Source of the DNA: Fictibacillus nanhaiensis
GTDB lineage: Bacteria; Bacillota; Bacilli; Bacillales; Fictibacillaceae
NCBI RefSeq assembly: GCF_019801215.1
Contig: NZ_JAHVJO010000001.1
Coordinates: forward strand, 1,550,001 to 1,614,000
DNA length: 64,000 bases
Reading direction: 5' to 3'
Shown: positions 16,141-26,300 of the stretch, piece by piece
How positions within the stretch are numbered: the stretch's first letter is position 1
Layout of the letters: every line of letters begins with the position of its first letter
Notes under the pieces: model-generated
Database searches by the model: none
Seen by the model: the letters and a program-made list of their open reading frames with translations, nothing else
What the model was told of the DNA's origin: nothing
Made by a program: the position numbers and the translations under genes

Positions 16141-16713
16141 TTATGTATAAGTGCCATGAAGCACAAGCCATTCTTTATGTTTGTTGGATAACTTAAACAG
16201 ATCAAATCTGTCTGTTTGGATGAGATGATTGATTCTCGCTGCTTCATCCAGCGCACATTCATATATCGATTGATTAATGACTCCCGTGACAAGCGCTTCT
16301 TCAAGTTCTTCACGATCTTTCTGGATGACTTCACCTGTTGGGAGAACGATAATATATAGAAATAAATCTTCCATCCAAGGTATGTTGTTGGCAACGCCAT
16401 TTCTATAGCAAATGTCAATATACCACTGAACAACATGACCCTTTTCATTAAACATGGAAGTCAGTGAAAATCTTTGGTTCATCGGAAAATGCTGCAGCCA
16501 CGTATACCCGTCATCTACAAGACAGATCCGTTTATCCTCGTATTGAGTAAACAACGGTTCTGTTACCTGGTGCACGTTTAGTAATGAGACATACCCTTTG
16601 AATTCTTTCGTATCCAAAAACGTTTGGGCATAACTCTTTTCTATAACTCTTTTCCAATCCGAACGGTCACCATATTTTCTTTTTAAGATTGGAATCCTTT
16701 CCAAATCCTTCAC
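16141..16713 (-). CDS. DUF402-family protein
   Basis: This 190-residue protein carries the DUF402 core: YTWLQHFPMNQRFSLTSMF, then VVQWYIDICYRNG, PWMEDLFLYIIVLPTGE and KDREELEEAL. Some DUF402 proteins hydrolyse nucleoside di- or triphosphates, and others are associated with RNA. Which applies here is not known. The annotated GTG start has its ribosome site very close; an in-frame TTG at 16704 is an alternative. Its end is 17 bases from the next gene, so the two are probably one transcript. Confidence 0.65.
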   Translation of the reverse strand: MKDLERIPILKRKYGDRSDWKRVIEKSYAQTFLDTKEFKGYVSLLNVHQVTEPLFTQYEDKRICLVDDGYTWLQHFPMNQRFSLTSMFNEKGHVVQWYIDICYRNGVANNIPWMEDLFLYIIVLPTGEVIQKDREELEEALVTGVINQSIYECALDEAARINHLIQTDRFDLFKLSNKHKEWLVLHGTYT

Positions 16714-16723
16714 CCCAGAGTAA

Positions 16724-17077
16724 TCAATTTAAAAAAGAGTTTTTTACATACTTTATCGTCAATTCTTGAAGAAATACAAACATGAACCATCCTCCTATAC
16801 CAAAACCAATAGATACTACAAGATGAAGTGAATTTTTCAAACATGTATAAACGATTAATAATAAAATAGCAGTTGCTGGAAAACCCCATAGAACACCTAA
16901 AGCAAATTTATTTATGGTTGAAGTATGTTCACCTTGAATATGAAGCCAGATCATACTTAATAAACTAACTAATGGCAATGCAGCAACTATCCCTCCATAT
17001 GTAGGAAACCGTCTGGATATTTCAGTAACCAAGGCAATGATTAGAGCAGACACAAAAATTTTAATGATTACGTACAT
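16724..17077 (-). CDS. DUF3147-family membrane protein
   Basis: This 117-residue protein has four predicted membrane helices (about residues 4-22, 27-45, 56-78 and 84-105) and the segment RRFPTYGGIVAALPLVSLLS, which fits the DUF3147 family. The ATG overlaps the end of the MarR gene by ten bases, so it is translationally coupled to and probably controlled by that regulator. A transport or membrane-stress role is only a guess. Confidence 0.7.
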   Translation of the reverse strand: MYVIIKIFVSALIIALVTEISRRFPTYGGIVAALPLVSLLSMIWLHIQGEHTSTINKFALGVLWGFPATAILLLIVYTCLKNSLHLVVSIGFGIGGWFMFVFLQELTIKYVKNSFLN

Positions 17078-17481
17078 GCTTGTGCACGCTCACTTAACAA
17101 TTTCAATGCCTTTATAATTAAGTGTAGTTCTTCATCGTTCATTTTTTTTAGAATGTGCTTTAACTTTTCTTCATCTAAGCTAGTATGCTGATGCAATACC
17201 TCTCTTCCAAGATCCGTTAAACCAAGCACTACTTTTCTTTCATCCTGACTGTCTCTTCTTTTATTCAAGTATTGCTTATCGAGCATTCGTTTGACATGTT
17301 CAGATGCTGTATTATGAGAAACTTGAATGCAGATTGCCACATCGTTAACGCCAACGTTCTCTTTTTTTTCGATTAACTGTAAAATACGAATAACCTGATG
17401 GGAAATTTTTTCTTTATGTGGATAATGTAGATGGAAATAAATATCAGTCCAATACTGATTTAGTAATGTAGCCTCGCTCAA
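17068..17481 (-). CDS. MarR-family transcriptional regulator
   Basis: This 137-residue winged-helix protein has the MarR layout: N-terminal dimer helix, HTH with recognition helix near IQVSHNTASEHVKRMLDK, the wing RRDSQDERKVVLGLTDLG, and a C-terminal dimer helix. The start is TTG after GAGG. A 35-base near-palindrome directly upstream is its likely operator. It is co-transcribed with the DUF3147 membrane protein, the usual regulator-target arrangement. Confidence 0.85.
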   Translation of the reverse strand: MSEATLLNQYWTDIYFHLHYPHKEKISHQVIRILQLIEKKENVGVNDVAICIQVSHNTASEHVKRMLDKQYLNKRRDSQDERKVVLGLTDLGREVLHQHTSLDEEKLKHILKKMNDEELHLIIKALKLLSERAQACT

Positions 17482-17499
17482 TGTGCCTCACCCTTTTTA

Positions 17500-17534
17500 T
17501 ATCGTATGTTAAGATTATATCTTACTATACGATA
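17500..17534 (-). promoter_or_regulatory. MarR operator overlapping a perfect -10 box
   Basis: TATCGTATGTTAAGAT (17500-17515) and ATCTTACTATACGATA (17519-17534) are inverted copies with 14 of 16 positions matching. The centre reads TATAAT on the minus strand, so binding would block the promoter of the MarR gene. Confidence 0.65.
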
Positions 17535-17630
17535 CAATGAAAGGATATTTTTGAGGGCACTGAAACAAAAGGAGTTACTTCTTGTTGTAGTTTGTTTGAT
17601 GAATTTACAATCAAAACAAGTTGTATTTGG

Positions 17631-17793
17631 AGCGGCAGGGTGAGAGAATCCTCGAAAATAAATATCTTCGTGGGATGCAGTCCTGCGCAACGAGTGGGAC
17701 AGTCTGAAAAACGGAAGCGGCTGGTTCAGACCCGACAAGCAAAAGGTAAGTGGGCTCACCGCCCGCCCCGCGGAAAGCGAGTACCCTAGAGCG
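17631..17793. repeat. Dispersed Bacillaceae-type repeat, diverged copy
   Basis: Recognisable blocks are GAGTGGGACAGTCTGAAAAA, GGGCTCACCGCCCGCCCCGC and GGAAAGCGAGTACCCTAGAG. It fills most of the 17482-17785 gap, and its right end supplies the last codons and stop of the hydrolase gene at 17786. Confidence 0.65.
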
Positions 17794-18718
17794 CAAACGT
17801 CTTGTTAATACTCTCTTCTCTCTTACTCAAAAAAGCACAGACCACTTCTTTAAATTTCTCCGGCTCCTCGTAATGCGGAGTATGTCCAGAGTTCTCGAAT
17901 AGAATGGTTTCCCCGTTTTGCACATCGGTATGAAACGCCTCGATCTGTACGTCACACGTAACAGCATCATGCTTTCCGAGCATAAGCAGCATAGGTTGGT
18001 TAACTTCTTTCAGCTTCGGTAACAGCGACGTGAAGATTTCTCCTTCATCCATCAAGCGTTTGTAATGGACCTCTGACCGATCATAAAACTCTTCCCATTG
18101 TTCTTCCGTATATGCAGCATAATAATCGGTTGGATGATCGTGATTGAAACGATAAATCTCCATTCGATGTTCTCCCAGCTCATCACTTAACTTTCCGTAC
18201 ATTTCCGTAATTTCTTTACTCGATCTACCGCTTGCTGCTGCCTCTAAACAGAGGGCACTGGCATCTTCTTTTCCATATTTTTTCAGCAATTGAGCCGTCT
18301 TTCTCAACAGATTTCTTGACGTTAACTCAAAATCAAAAGTTGGACATTCAACTATCATTTTTTCAATGGAAGTGGGATATGTACTCGCATACAAAAGAGA
18401 TAAAAAACCTCCAAAAGAATGCCCGATTAACGACCACCTTTCAATGCCAAGTTCGATTCGTAACGCTTCACAATCCTCAACTAAGTCCATCAATCCAAAG
18501 TCTTCAGCTTCCCGAATCATCTCAGACCGGCACACCCCTCTTTGATCAATAGCTATGACAAAAAAATCTTCTGAGAGTCGCTCAGCTTGATGATACGTAA
18601 AGTCATAGCAGCTTTCTCCAGGTCCACCGTGTAAATACAGCACAGCTGGATTATCTTTTGTCCCAAACATCTCGACATGCAATCTTTTATTGGAAATCAT
18701 TATGGTAGAATTGTTCAT
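17786..18718 (-). CDS. Alpha/beta hydrolase (peptidase S33-like)
   Basis: This 310-residue enzyme has the oxyanion segment HGGPGES (residues 30-36), nucleophile Ser101 in GHSFGG, Asp251 in GKHDAV and His279 in SGHTPH, a complete catalytic triad. HGGPG is typical of proline-iminopeptidase-like S33 enzymes, but general esterase or lactonase activity is also possible. The ATG at 18718 is eight bases after GAGG, which overlaps the stop of the methyltransferase gene, so the two are coupled. The C-terminal end runs into a dispersed repeat. Confidence 0.8.
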   Translation of the reverse strand: MNNSTIMISNKRLHVEMFGTKDNPAVLYLHGGPGESCYDFTYHQAERLSEDFFVIAIDQRGVCRSEMIREAEDFGLMDLVEDCEALRIELGIERWSLIGHSFGGFLSLLYASTYPTSIEKMIVECPTFDFELTSRNLLRKTAQLLKKYGKEDASALCLEAAASGRSSKEITEMYGKLSDELGEHRMEIYRFNHDHPTDYYAAYTEEQWEEFYDRSEVHYKRLMDEGEIFTSLLPKLKEVNQPMLLMLGKHDAVTCDVQIEAFHTDVQNGETILFENSGHTPHYEEPEKFKEVVCAFLSKREESINKTFAL

Positions 18719-18723
18719 TTTTT

Positions 18724-19509
18724 TCACCTCATCGTCGCTACTTTTGTCGCTCTTGTCGCAATAAAAGTCTTAATGTATTTATCTAGCATTCTATTTCCGC
18801 CAAAGTCATCTTCGTAGAAACCAGTGATCACAAAACCAGCATCAATTTGACCTTGAATTTGGTCTTCAAGCGTATGCGCAAACTCAATCGTTTGATCAGA
18901 CTTATGAAATTCTGCAACTTCCGCATTTGATAAATGTGAAATAGAAGAAGAAGGAATTGAATGCTTCACTTCCAAATTACCTTTCATCTCTTCTTCATCG
19001 TCAAAAATAAACAGAAGAGGGTTCGTGAAACCCGCTAGCAGAACTCCGTTATTTTTTAATACTCTAGCTGCCTCTTTCCAAACAGGCTTAATATCATCAA
19101 CAAATAAATTGGATACCGGGTGAACGATCAGATCAAACTGTTCATCTTCAAGGAAATGCAAGTCAGACATATCCCCTTTTATACACGTAAGATGTAGACC
19201 ATCACGCTTTGCCACAAATTCATCTTGTTCCAACTGTCTAACAGATAAATCAACAACAGTCACTTCTGCTCCTGCTGCAGCCAGCACAGGACCTTGTTGC
19301 CCGCCACCAGAGGCTAAACAGAGGATTTTAAGCCCTTTTAATGACGATGGAAACCAATTCCTTGGAACAAGTTTTTCTGTTGTGACCGTAATGTTCCAGT
19401 CCCCGGTTTTACTCTTTTCAATAACGTCTTCACTTACGCACTTTGTATATAAAGCTCCATCTTCTACTTTCTGATCCCATGCCTTATTATTTTGTTTAAT
19501 CACATCCAT
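18724..19509 (-). CDS. Class I SAM-dependent methyltransferase
   Basis: This 261-residue cytosolic protein has motif I LCLASGGGQQGPVLAAAGAE, an acidic motif II (VTVVDLS), then GDMSDLHFLEDEQFDLIVHP and VLKNNGVLLAGF. This is the standard Rossmann methyltransferase order. The substrate is not deducible. GGGGGA precedes the ATG. It is followed by a translationally coupled alpha/beta hydrolase. Confidence 0.85.
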   Translation of the reverse strand: MDVIKQNNKAWDQKVEDGALYTKCVSEDVIEKSKTGDWNITVTTEKLVPRNWFPSSLKGLKILCLASGGGQQGPVLAAAGAEVTVVDLSVRQLEQDEFVAKRDGLHLTCIKGDMSDLHFLEDEQFDLIVHPVSNLFVDDIKPVWKEAARVLKNNGVLLAGFTNPLLFIFDDEEEMKGNLEVKHSIPSSSISHLSNAEVAEFHKSDQTIEFAHTLEDQIQGQIDAGFVITGFYEDDFGGNRMLDKYIKTFIATRATKVATMR

Positions 19510-19586
19510 ACCCGTTCCCCCACTCGTTGTTAGAATATTTCCTATTGTAACACTTTTCCTTTTTTTAGTAACCTAACGGCATACAA

Positions 19587-19617
19587 AAACGCCTGATACA
19601 CATCGCATCAGGCGTAT
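19587..19617 (-). terminator. Rho-independent terminator after comK
   Basis: ACGCCTGAT (19589-19597) and ATCAGGCGT (19607-19615) form a perfect stem with TTTTTG following on the minus strand. Confidence 0.75.
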
Positions 19618-19631
19618 AACGAAACGACATC

Positions 19632-20156
19632 CTATGTAAGTACGGGATCTCGGTCTTTGTCTCGGTCTCTTTCTTTTGTTCGATTGCTTAAAACGCTTCG
19701 GTATTGTGCTGCACGATGGAGTTTGCCGATTAATGCTGCGCGGGTACTTTCGATGGGTAAGTCCATGCCGCTAGAAAAAATAACACTTGAACGCTTCGGT
19801 CCTATTCTTTCTATTCTTCGGATGTGTGGTTGTGAAAGCCAGATGCAAGTGTCATTACGTGGTGATTCAATAGGAAAGAAATAGAGGTCAAGCTTGGAAT
19901 CTATCATGATTGGGGCAAAACACATATGGCCCATATTGATGCGGGCTGCTTCTTTTTTGCCGTCATAGGAACCGCCATAATATAAGCAGTTATCCTTAAT
20001 AATGCGGAACGGCTTCTTTTCAACGAGAATTACGGCATCTCGTTCATAGATTTCTGAACATACCATGCCTTTGTCATTAATAAACGGTACAATGGCCATC
20101 GTATCACTATTAATCTCATAATCCTTCATTTTCTCGTGCTTCATTTGTAGTTTCAT
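19632..20156 (-). CDS. comK: ComK-family competence transcription factor
   Basis: This 174-residue protein aligns by eye with ComK: YEINSDTMAIVP near the start, IIKDNCLYYGGSYDGKKEAA in the middle, then APIMIDSKLDLYFFP and CIWLSQPHI. In Bacillus subtilis ComK is the master activator of DNA-uptake genes and is controlled by MecA/ClpCP proteolysis. This protein ends in an unusual charged tail (RTKERDRDKDRD) instead of the longer C-terminus of B. subtilis ComK, so it may be a ComK2-like paralogue or differently regulated. GGAGG lies before the ATG; no com genes are adjacent. Confidence 0.8.
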   Translation of the reverse strand: MKLQMKHEKMKDYEINSDTMAIVPFINDKGMVCSEIYERDAVILVEKKPFRIIKDNCLYYGGSYDGKKEAARINMGHMCFAPIMIDSKLDLYFFPIESPRNDTCIWLSQPHIRRIERIGPKRSSVIFSSGMDLPIESTRAALIGKLHRAAQYRSVLSNRTKERDRDKDRDPVLT

Positions 20157-20266
20157 CCATTTCCTCCTAATTAAACTGACTTATTGATAAATCATTTAAC
20201 TAATAATTACCCCATATATCCTCCTATTTAAATTTTATAGCACAAATTAACCCCTAACTTGTACTA

Positions 20267-20300
20267 TATAGTAATATATTACCATGTAATTTTATGGTAA
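20267..20300. promoter_or_regulatory. Overlapping palindromes upstream of comK
   Basis: GTAATATATTAC (20271-20282) is a perfect 12-base palindrome, and TTACCAT (20279-20285) is inverted at ATGGTAA (20294-20300). They lie in the AT-rich 190-base gap between comK and the giant gene's terminator. A regulator site is possible but unproven. Confidence 0.3.
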
Positions 20301-20346
20301 TCTACATTTTTCTGCATAAATTTTCAAAATATTTAGATATTACAAA

Positions 20347-20380
20347 GAAAAAAAGCCTGATACATTTTCAGGCTTTTTTA
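20347..20380 (-). terminator. Terminator of the giant repeat-protein gene
   Basis: AAAAAGCCTGA and TCAGGCTTTTT are inverted around a short loop (20349-20379), with T runs on both strands. It lies just beyond the stop codon at 20393. Confidence 0.8.
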
Positions 20381-20392
20381 GACTTTCCTTAT

Positions 20393-23300
20393 TTAATTTG
20401 TAATTTTGATCATATCGATACACGTGAGATCAAAGGTGACGAATCTCCTCGTTGTTCCTCCTGTAACAATAGCTTCATAAGAAAAGACGGCACAGTTCTT
20501 AAAGGAATCAATTTTCTCTAACACGAATGGTGTTGGTGAATACACACTGTCTAACGATAAAGGATTTCTGCCAACGATGATGTAATACTGCGCCACACCT
20601 GGAATAGGCGGTGGAGGTCCAACCGGCTTAAGCGATATCGGAACGAGCAATTCATCTCCTTCCCGAAGTATAATAGGAACGGTCTCAGCAACATATCCTT
20701 TCTTAGATGCGCGCAAGTTATACGAACCTGCACGTTCACCCAATAACAGGAACACACCTGCTTCATTCGTTCTAACTTCAGTGACCAGATTTCCATCAAG
20801 TTCAAATAGCTGAATAAGTACATCAGCAAGCGGATTCTTTGTTTGACTGTCCGTAACTTGCCCTGTGATATCACCATCTTCACCTGGACGTAGTGCAAAA
20901 TCTACACCTGTTCGATTCTCGCCTCTTGTTAAAACGAGTTCAGTAGACTCCTCTTTGTATCCATCAGCATCTGCAGAAACCGTTACACGTCCATCACTTA
21001 AATTTCCGATGATGTAGCTTCCGTCTGGATTTGTACTGCTGCTGCCAACAATGATCCCATCTTCATCGTATACGGAAACAGAAGCATTGTTTAATGGCCC
21101 ATTTCCAGCAATAATCACTGTTCCAGCAATGCTGGATGGATTAAGCACTAGAGTGAAAATTTCTATATTCCTATCGTTCACTCGTAATGTAGAGATTCTG
21201 GCAGCTGTTCCATATCCTTGGGCCGACGCACGTAACACATACGTTCCTTCATTCAGTCCTGTATTATCGTAAAATCCTTCAGTGTTCGTTAAGCCTACCG
21301 TAATTGGACGGTATAAAAGATCAAACACTTCTACGATTGCACCTGGAATTGGGAGTCCTGTTTCAGCGTCTATTACTTCACCAGCGAACTGGCTAGATAC
21401 AGCTGTTAAGTTGAAGTTTAAGAAAGGCACCATGTTCGGTACCGCTGTAAAATTAAGAATACCGTTTCTAAATTCAGGGTTTAACGCAACGATGCTGTAA
21501 TTACCCACTGATATTCCTTCGATTAAAAAGTTCCCTTTATTGTCTGTCTGCACCTCTGAAATGACGCTGCCGTTTTGATTCGCTAACCGTAATAAAGTAT
21601 TTGGAAGTGGCGGAGAACCAGCTTCGTTAATACTTATTTCTCTCGCATTTTGAGATGCTGGTAATAGTTGGGAATCCTCTGACGAAATGGCATTCGGTTC
21701 ATCGCTCGGAACATCTCCTCTTGCATTTACAGATGCTGACGATAGAAAAAGGTCTCCTGACGAAATGGTATTCGGCGCATCGTTAAGGACATTTACTTCC
21801 TCATTTGCTGATGCTGATAATAGCGGAAGGTCCCCAGACGAAATGGGATCAGATGTATTGGCAGCAACATTTCCTTCCACAATTGCAAAGGTTGGTGACA
21901 GTTGAAGATTCGCAATCGAGACTGCATCCGGTTCCAAGATCAGCTCAACTACATCATTTCCGTATCTTCTGTTAGTGGCAACGATTGAATAGTCTCCACT
22001 AGGAATGTCTTGAATAAAGTATCTTCCTTGTGAATCTGTCAGCGTAGAAGCTACTACAGGCCCAGACGAACTAATCAGCCTTAGTTCAACGTTCGTACTG
22101 GATAGAACAGCACCTGTACTTGAATTCGTCACTATCCCCTCTATACTACCGGGTAGGAATCCAAGTTGAACATTGGAGATTGTCAGCTCATTAGCTTCAA
22201 CAAAAGCACTCACCGTTTTTTGTTCAAGATCTTGATAATTTATCAGGACTGTATAGATTCCTGGTAAAAGATCTGATATTGCGTACGTTCCATCGGATTG
22301 GGATAGCACAGATGTTACTACCGAACGTTTATAGTCGAGCAACTGAATAGAAGCTCCACCTAATGGGACACCATTGCTATCTATAATGGAACCTGAGACA
22401 TCTCCTGTAATTTGCGAAAGACTTAACACCGTTTCAGTGATACCGTTACTCTCTATGATGGCACCACGGGATTCGTTGCTGAATCCTGTTGCCAATCCTG
22501 AATAAACAATCATTCCAGCTGGTAGACTCTGAGCGGTAAACAGTCCATTCTGATCGGAAATAACCGAGACGATTGGCATTCCTGTTTCGTTCATAATATT
22601 TATTAACACACCTGACAAGGGCTCACCTGAATCACTATTAATCACTGTTCCTGTTAGCTCTCCTCCTCCAGTTTCTATTGGGAGATTAAGGACGGATTCA
22701 ACTTCAGGATCTACAAAAACCGCAAGTGTGTTTGGCGTGTATCCTTTTGTGTTTACATTAATAAAATAGTTCCCTTGTTTCACTTGAGGCATAACATAAG
22801 ATCCATCGGATTGAGCAAGTACAGACCCTACTAAGATAACGCTCTGATCGTACAAGTTAATGTGAATTGTCCGGTCTGTAACTGGATTTCCGTTTTGATC
22901 TACCACTGTCCCTTTTATACTCCCAAAAAGGGGAGCAAGAACCAAATCAGCTTTTGCAATGTCATTTCTCACAACAGCACCAATCGATGAAACCGCATAT
23001 CCAGGCTGGTTGACATTGACTTGATAGGTCTCTGGTTCTAGATTATTAATAGTATAGACGCCATCTTTATCTGCAACTGCTGAAGTGATAAGGATGCCTT
23101 TCGAAAATGCATTCACTACAGTTCCTGAAAGCTTATCTTTCTCCTCATTGATGATCGATCCTGTAATTTTACCTGGTTGCGGCAATAAACTGAACTCAAT
23201 ATTCTCCTGTTCCCCTCCTTTGACTGTTATACCCTGAGTTTTACTTGCATGCCCAGGTGCTGTTACGATAATAGGGAAAGTTCCCTCTGAAAGGTTACCG

Positions 23301-26300
23301 ATCGCAAATGTTCCGCCAGCATCCGTTACCCCAAATCCTTCTATTGCTCCATTCACATCAACTACCCGAATACTTGCCCCAGCAATAGAACCAGCCACAC
23401 CTTTAATAGCACCCGTAATAACACCAGGATTTGGTAATAAACTCCCGTTTGAACTCGTTGTTTCATTCGCTACAATGTTGATACCCGTTTTAAACGAACG
23501 ATAATTCGTTGCCGCCATAGTGACGTTGTAAGCTCCTGGTGCTAAACCACGGATAATATAATTCCCTTCATCATCGGTTACAGCATTGGTAAGTGGCTGA
23601 ACACTATCACTAAAAAAGACTTGAACAACAGCTCCTTGAATCGCAGTGGTTGTTTGCTGATCAGTAATCGTGCCTATTAGCACACCAGGCAAAGCTGTTA
23701 CCTCGATAAGAATGTCGCTTGATTGTCCAGGTCCTACAGAAAAGCCTATTTTTTCCGATTGATAGTCTGGATTGACGGTAACCAATGTGTAGGTACCGTT
23801 CGTAAAATTCTGAAGCTGATATCGTCCATCTTTATCTGTTTGTACTTCCAATACAAATGTACATTTCTCATCTACTAATCGAACAAGGGTATTCACAAGC
23901 GGGGTTCCCCCTGAGGTCACCACCCCTTTAACACTTGATGGATTTGGTTTAAGCGCATAATTTTGTATATTGGTTACACCTTTTTCTACGAGGAAAGACC
24001 CGCTCTCATTTCCAAAATTCTCTTTTGTCACCGTTATCGTAAAGGATCCTGCTGAAACGAAACCAAATGAATAGTTTCCTTTACTATCGGTTAATTCAGA
24101 AGAGATCACGGGGCCAAAAGGACTTATTCCACGTAATTGAACTGAAGCTCCTATTAGTGGTTCACCCGTTTGCAGATTTGTCACGTTTCCTTGAACAAAA
24201 CCCGTTTCAAGTAAAAGGACAATGATCAGTTCTGTTACTTGATTGGCTAAGATACCAACAGATAACGCCTCACTGCTGAATCCTTCTGCATTTGCAAGAA
24301 CCATATAATTGCCTGGAATTAAATTTCCTATTTGAAAAGAGCCATCATCATCACTAAGGAAATTAAAAACAACTGTATTTGTCTCATCTTTTATCTTAAT
24401 AGAACTACTAGGAATTGGATTTCCTTCAGAATCAATAACGAATCCTTTCACTCCCCCGGTTAACCGTGTTAAAAAGAGCTGAACATTTGATGTTTCACCT
24501 GCTTTCACGATGACACCGATTGTTAGAGCTCCGAATCTGGAAGCTGTAGCCCGCACATTCAACGAACCCACCTGAATGTCTTGTAACGTGAATGCTCCAT
24601 TCTGATCACTTGTTACCGTGGCAACTAGGTTTCCACTAACATCTGTTATTTCAATAAAACTCCCGCTGATCGGCAGTCCTGTAGCTTTATCCTGTATAAC
24701 CCCTACAATCGTACCCGCGTTTACGGTAAGAGGAACGGTTAATTCTGTTATCTCCCCGTTCGTAACAATAGCCCCAACAGTCGAAGTCTGATATCCTTCA
24801 GCTGCAACATTCACTTGATAAGATGCTGCAGAGAGCTGCGGAAATTCAAACGTACCATCCTGTAAAGCAAGCAATGATTGAAGCAACACCCCGTTATTAT
24901 TCAATAATCGAATGGAAATCGTCGTATCCGTTATTGGATCTCCATTATTGTCTACGACTTTACCAAAGATTGTTCCACCAAGACTTTTAAGAATAAAAGT
25001 AATAGCGGTTGTTTCACCTGGTAAAATGGTCACCCCTGTTTGCTTCTGTACATAATCTGGTGAACTGGCAATCACATTATACGTTCCAGGAGAGAGCAGG
25101 ATGGAAGTAAAATTACCGTTTGGATCTGTATTTGTCGAGATAATAGGTATTCTTTCAGGTGTAAGGATTGAAATAAGAACTCCAGCCAGCCCTTCACCTG
25201 TATCCTCGCTGACAACTCTTCCAGTAAAAGTGCCTCCGACTGGACGTAGCACGATATTCAGATCTGTATAAGTTTGACCTGGCAAAACTGATATTCCCGT
25301 TGTGAAATCTGCATATCCATCCTTACCTGCAATAATCGTAAAATTGCCACTTGTTAAGTTACCGATTGCAAAATTTCCGTCGATGTCTGTAATCCCATTC
25401 CCAAGCTCGATATCATTTTGACCGATGACCCTAACACTAACATTTGATAGGGGTATTCCGATCTGATTAACAACGGTTCCAGATACAGACGATGGATTTG
25501 GAATTAGACGGAATACAAGATCGGTGGTAAGGTTCGACCGGACGATGATTCCTTGCGATACAATTGAATAGTTCAGCGTATATGCGTTAATGGTAAACGA
25601 TCCTGGTACAACCCCTTCGATTAAAAAGTTCCCGCTCGCCCCTGCTGTTCTTCGTGCTACAGGGACCGTTGATTCGGGTGCAAACACTTCCACCTGTGCA
25701 CCTACCAGAGGTGAACCGGTTTGTGCATCTAAGATTACGCCACTAATTCTACCCGGCTCAGGGAGAAAGAAGATATCGGCAATTACCGTTTCCCCTGGTA
25801 ATGGATTGACAGAAACTTGAACCCGCTGGAAATCCGGAAAAATGGCCGATACGAGATACTGTCCGGCAGTAAAGCCTTCAAACCGATAAAATCCGTTCAT
25901 ATCTGAGTTCACTATTTGGATGGAACTTCCAAAAATATCAAGCAGTCTGACAAATACGTTTGGAACAGGGTTACTGGTAGCTTTTTCTCTTATCGTCCCT
26001 TCAATGACTGAAGGTAAAGGTTCAAGCATAAAGTCTACACGCTTCGTATCGTTTGCAGGTACGAGTACGGATGCACTTGATGACCCGTAGCCTTTTTCAG
26101 CAAATGCAATGACTGTGTATGTGCCTGAAAAAAGACCTTGTGTCAAGTAGTTTCCTTGATCATCTGTTAATGTACTCGCATAGACCGGACCAGCGGGTGT
26201 TAAATAACGAACTTGAATGTTTACTTGCGGTATAGGGTTTCCCGTTATAGAATCCGTTACCGTACCGATAAGGAATCCAGGTTCAGGCGTTAAGATAAAA

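Noticed and set aside
16125-16448. N-terminal extension of the GNAT-pentapeptide protein
   Set aside because: It overlaps the DUF402 gene in another frame, shows no family pattern, and a ribosome site precedes ATG 16124.
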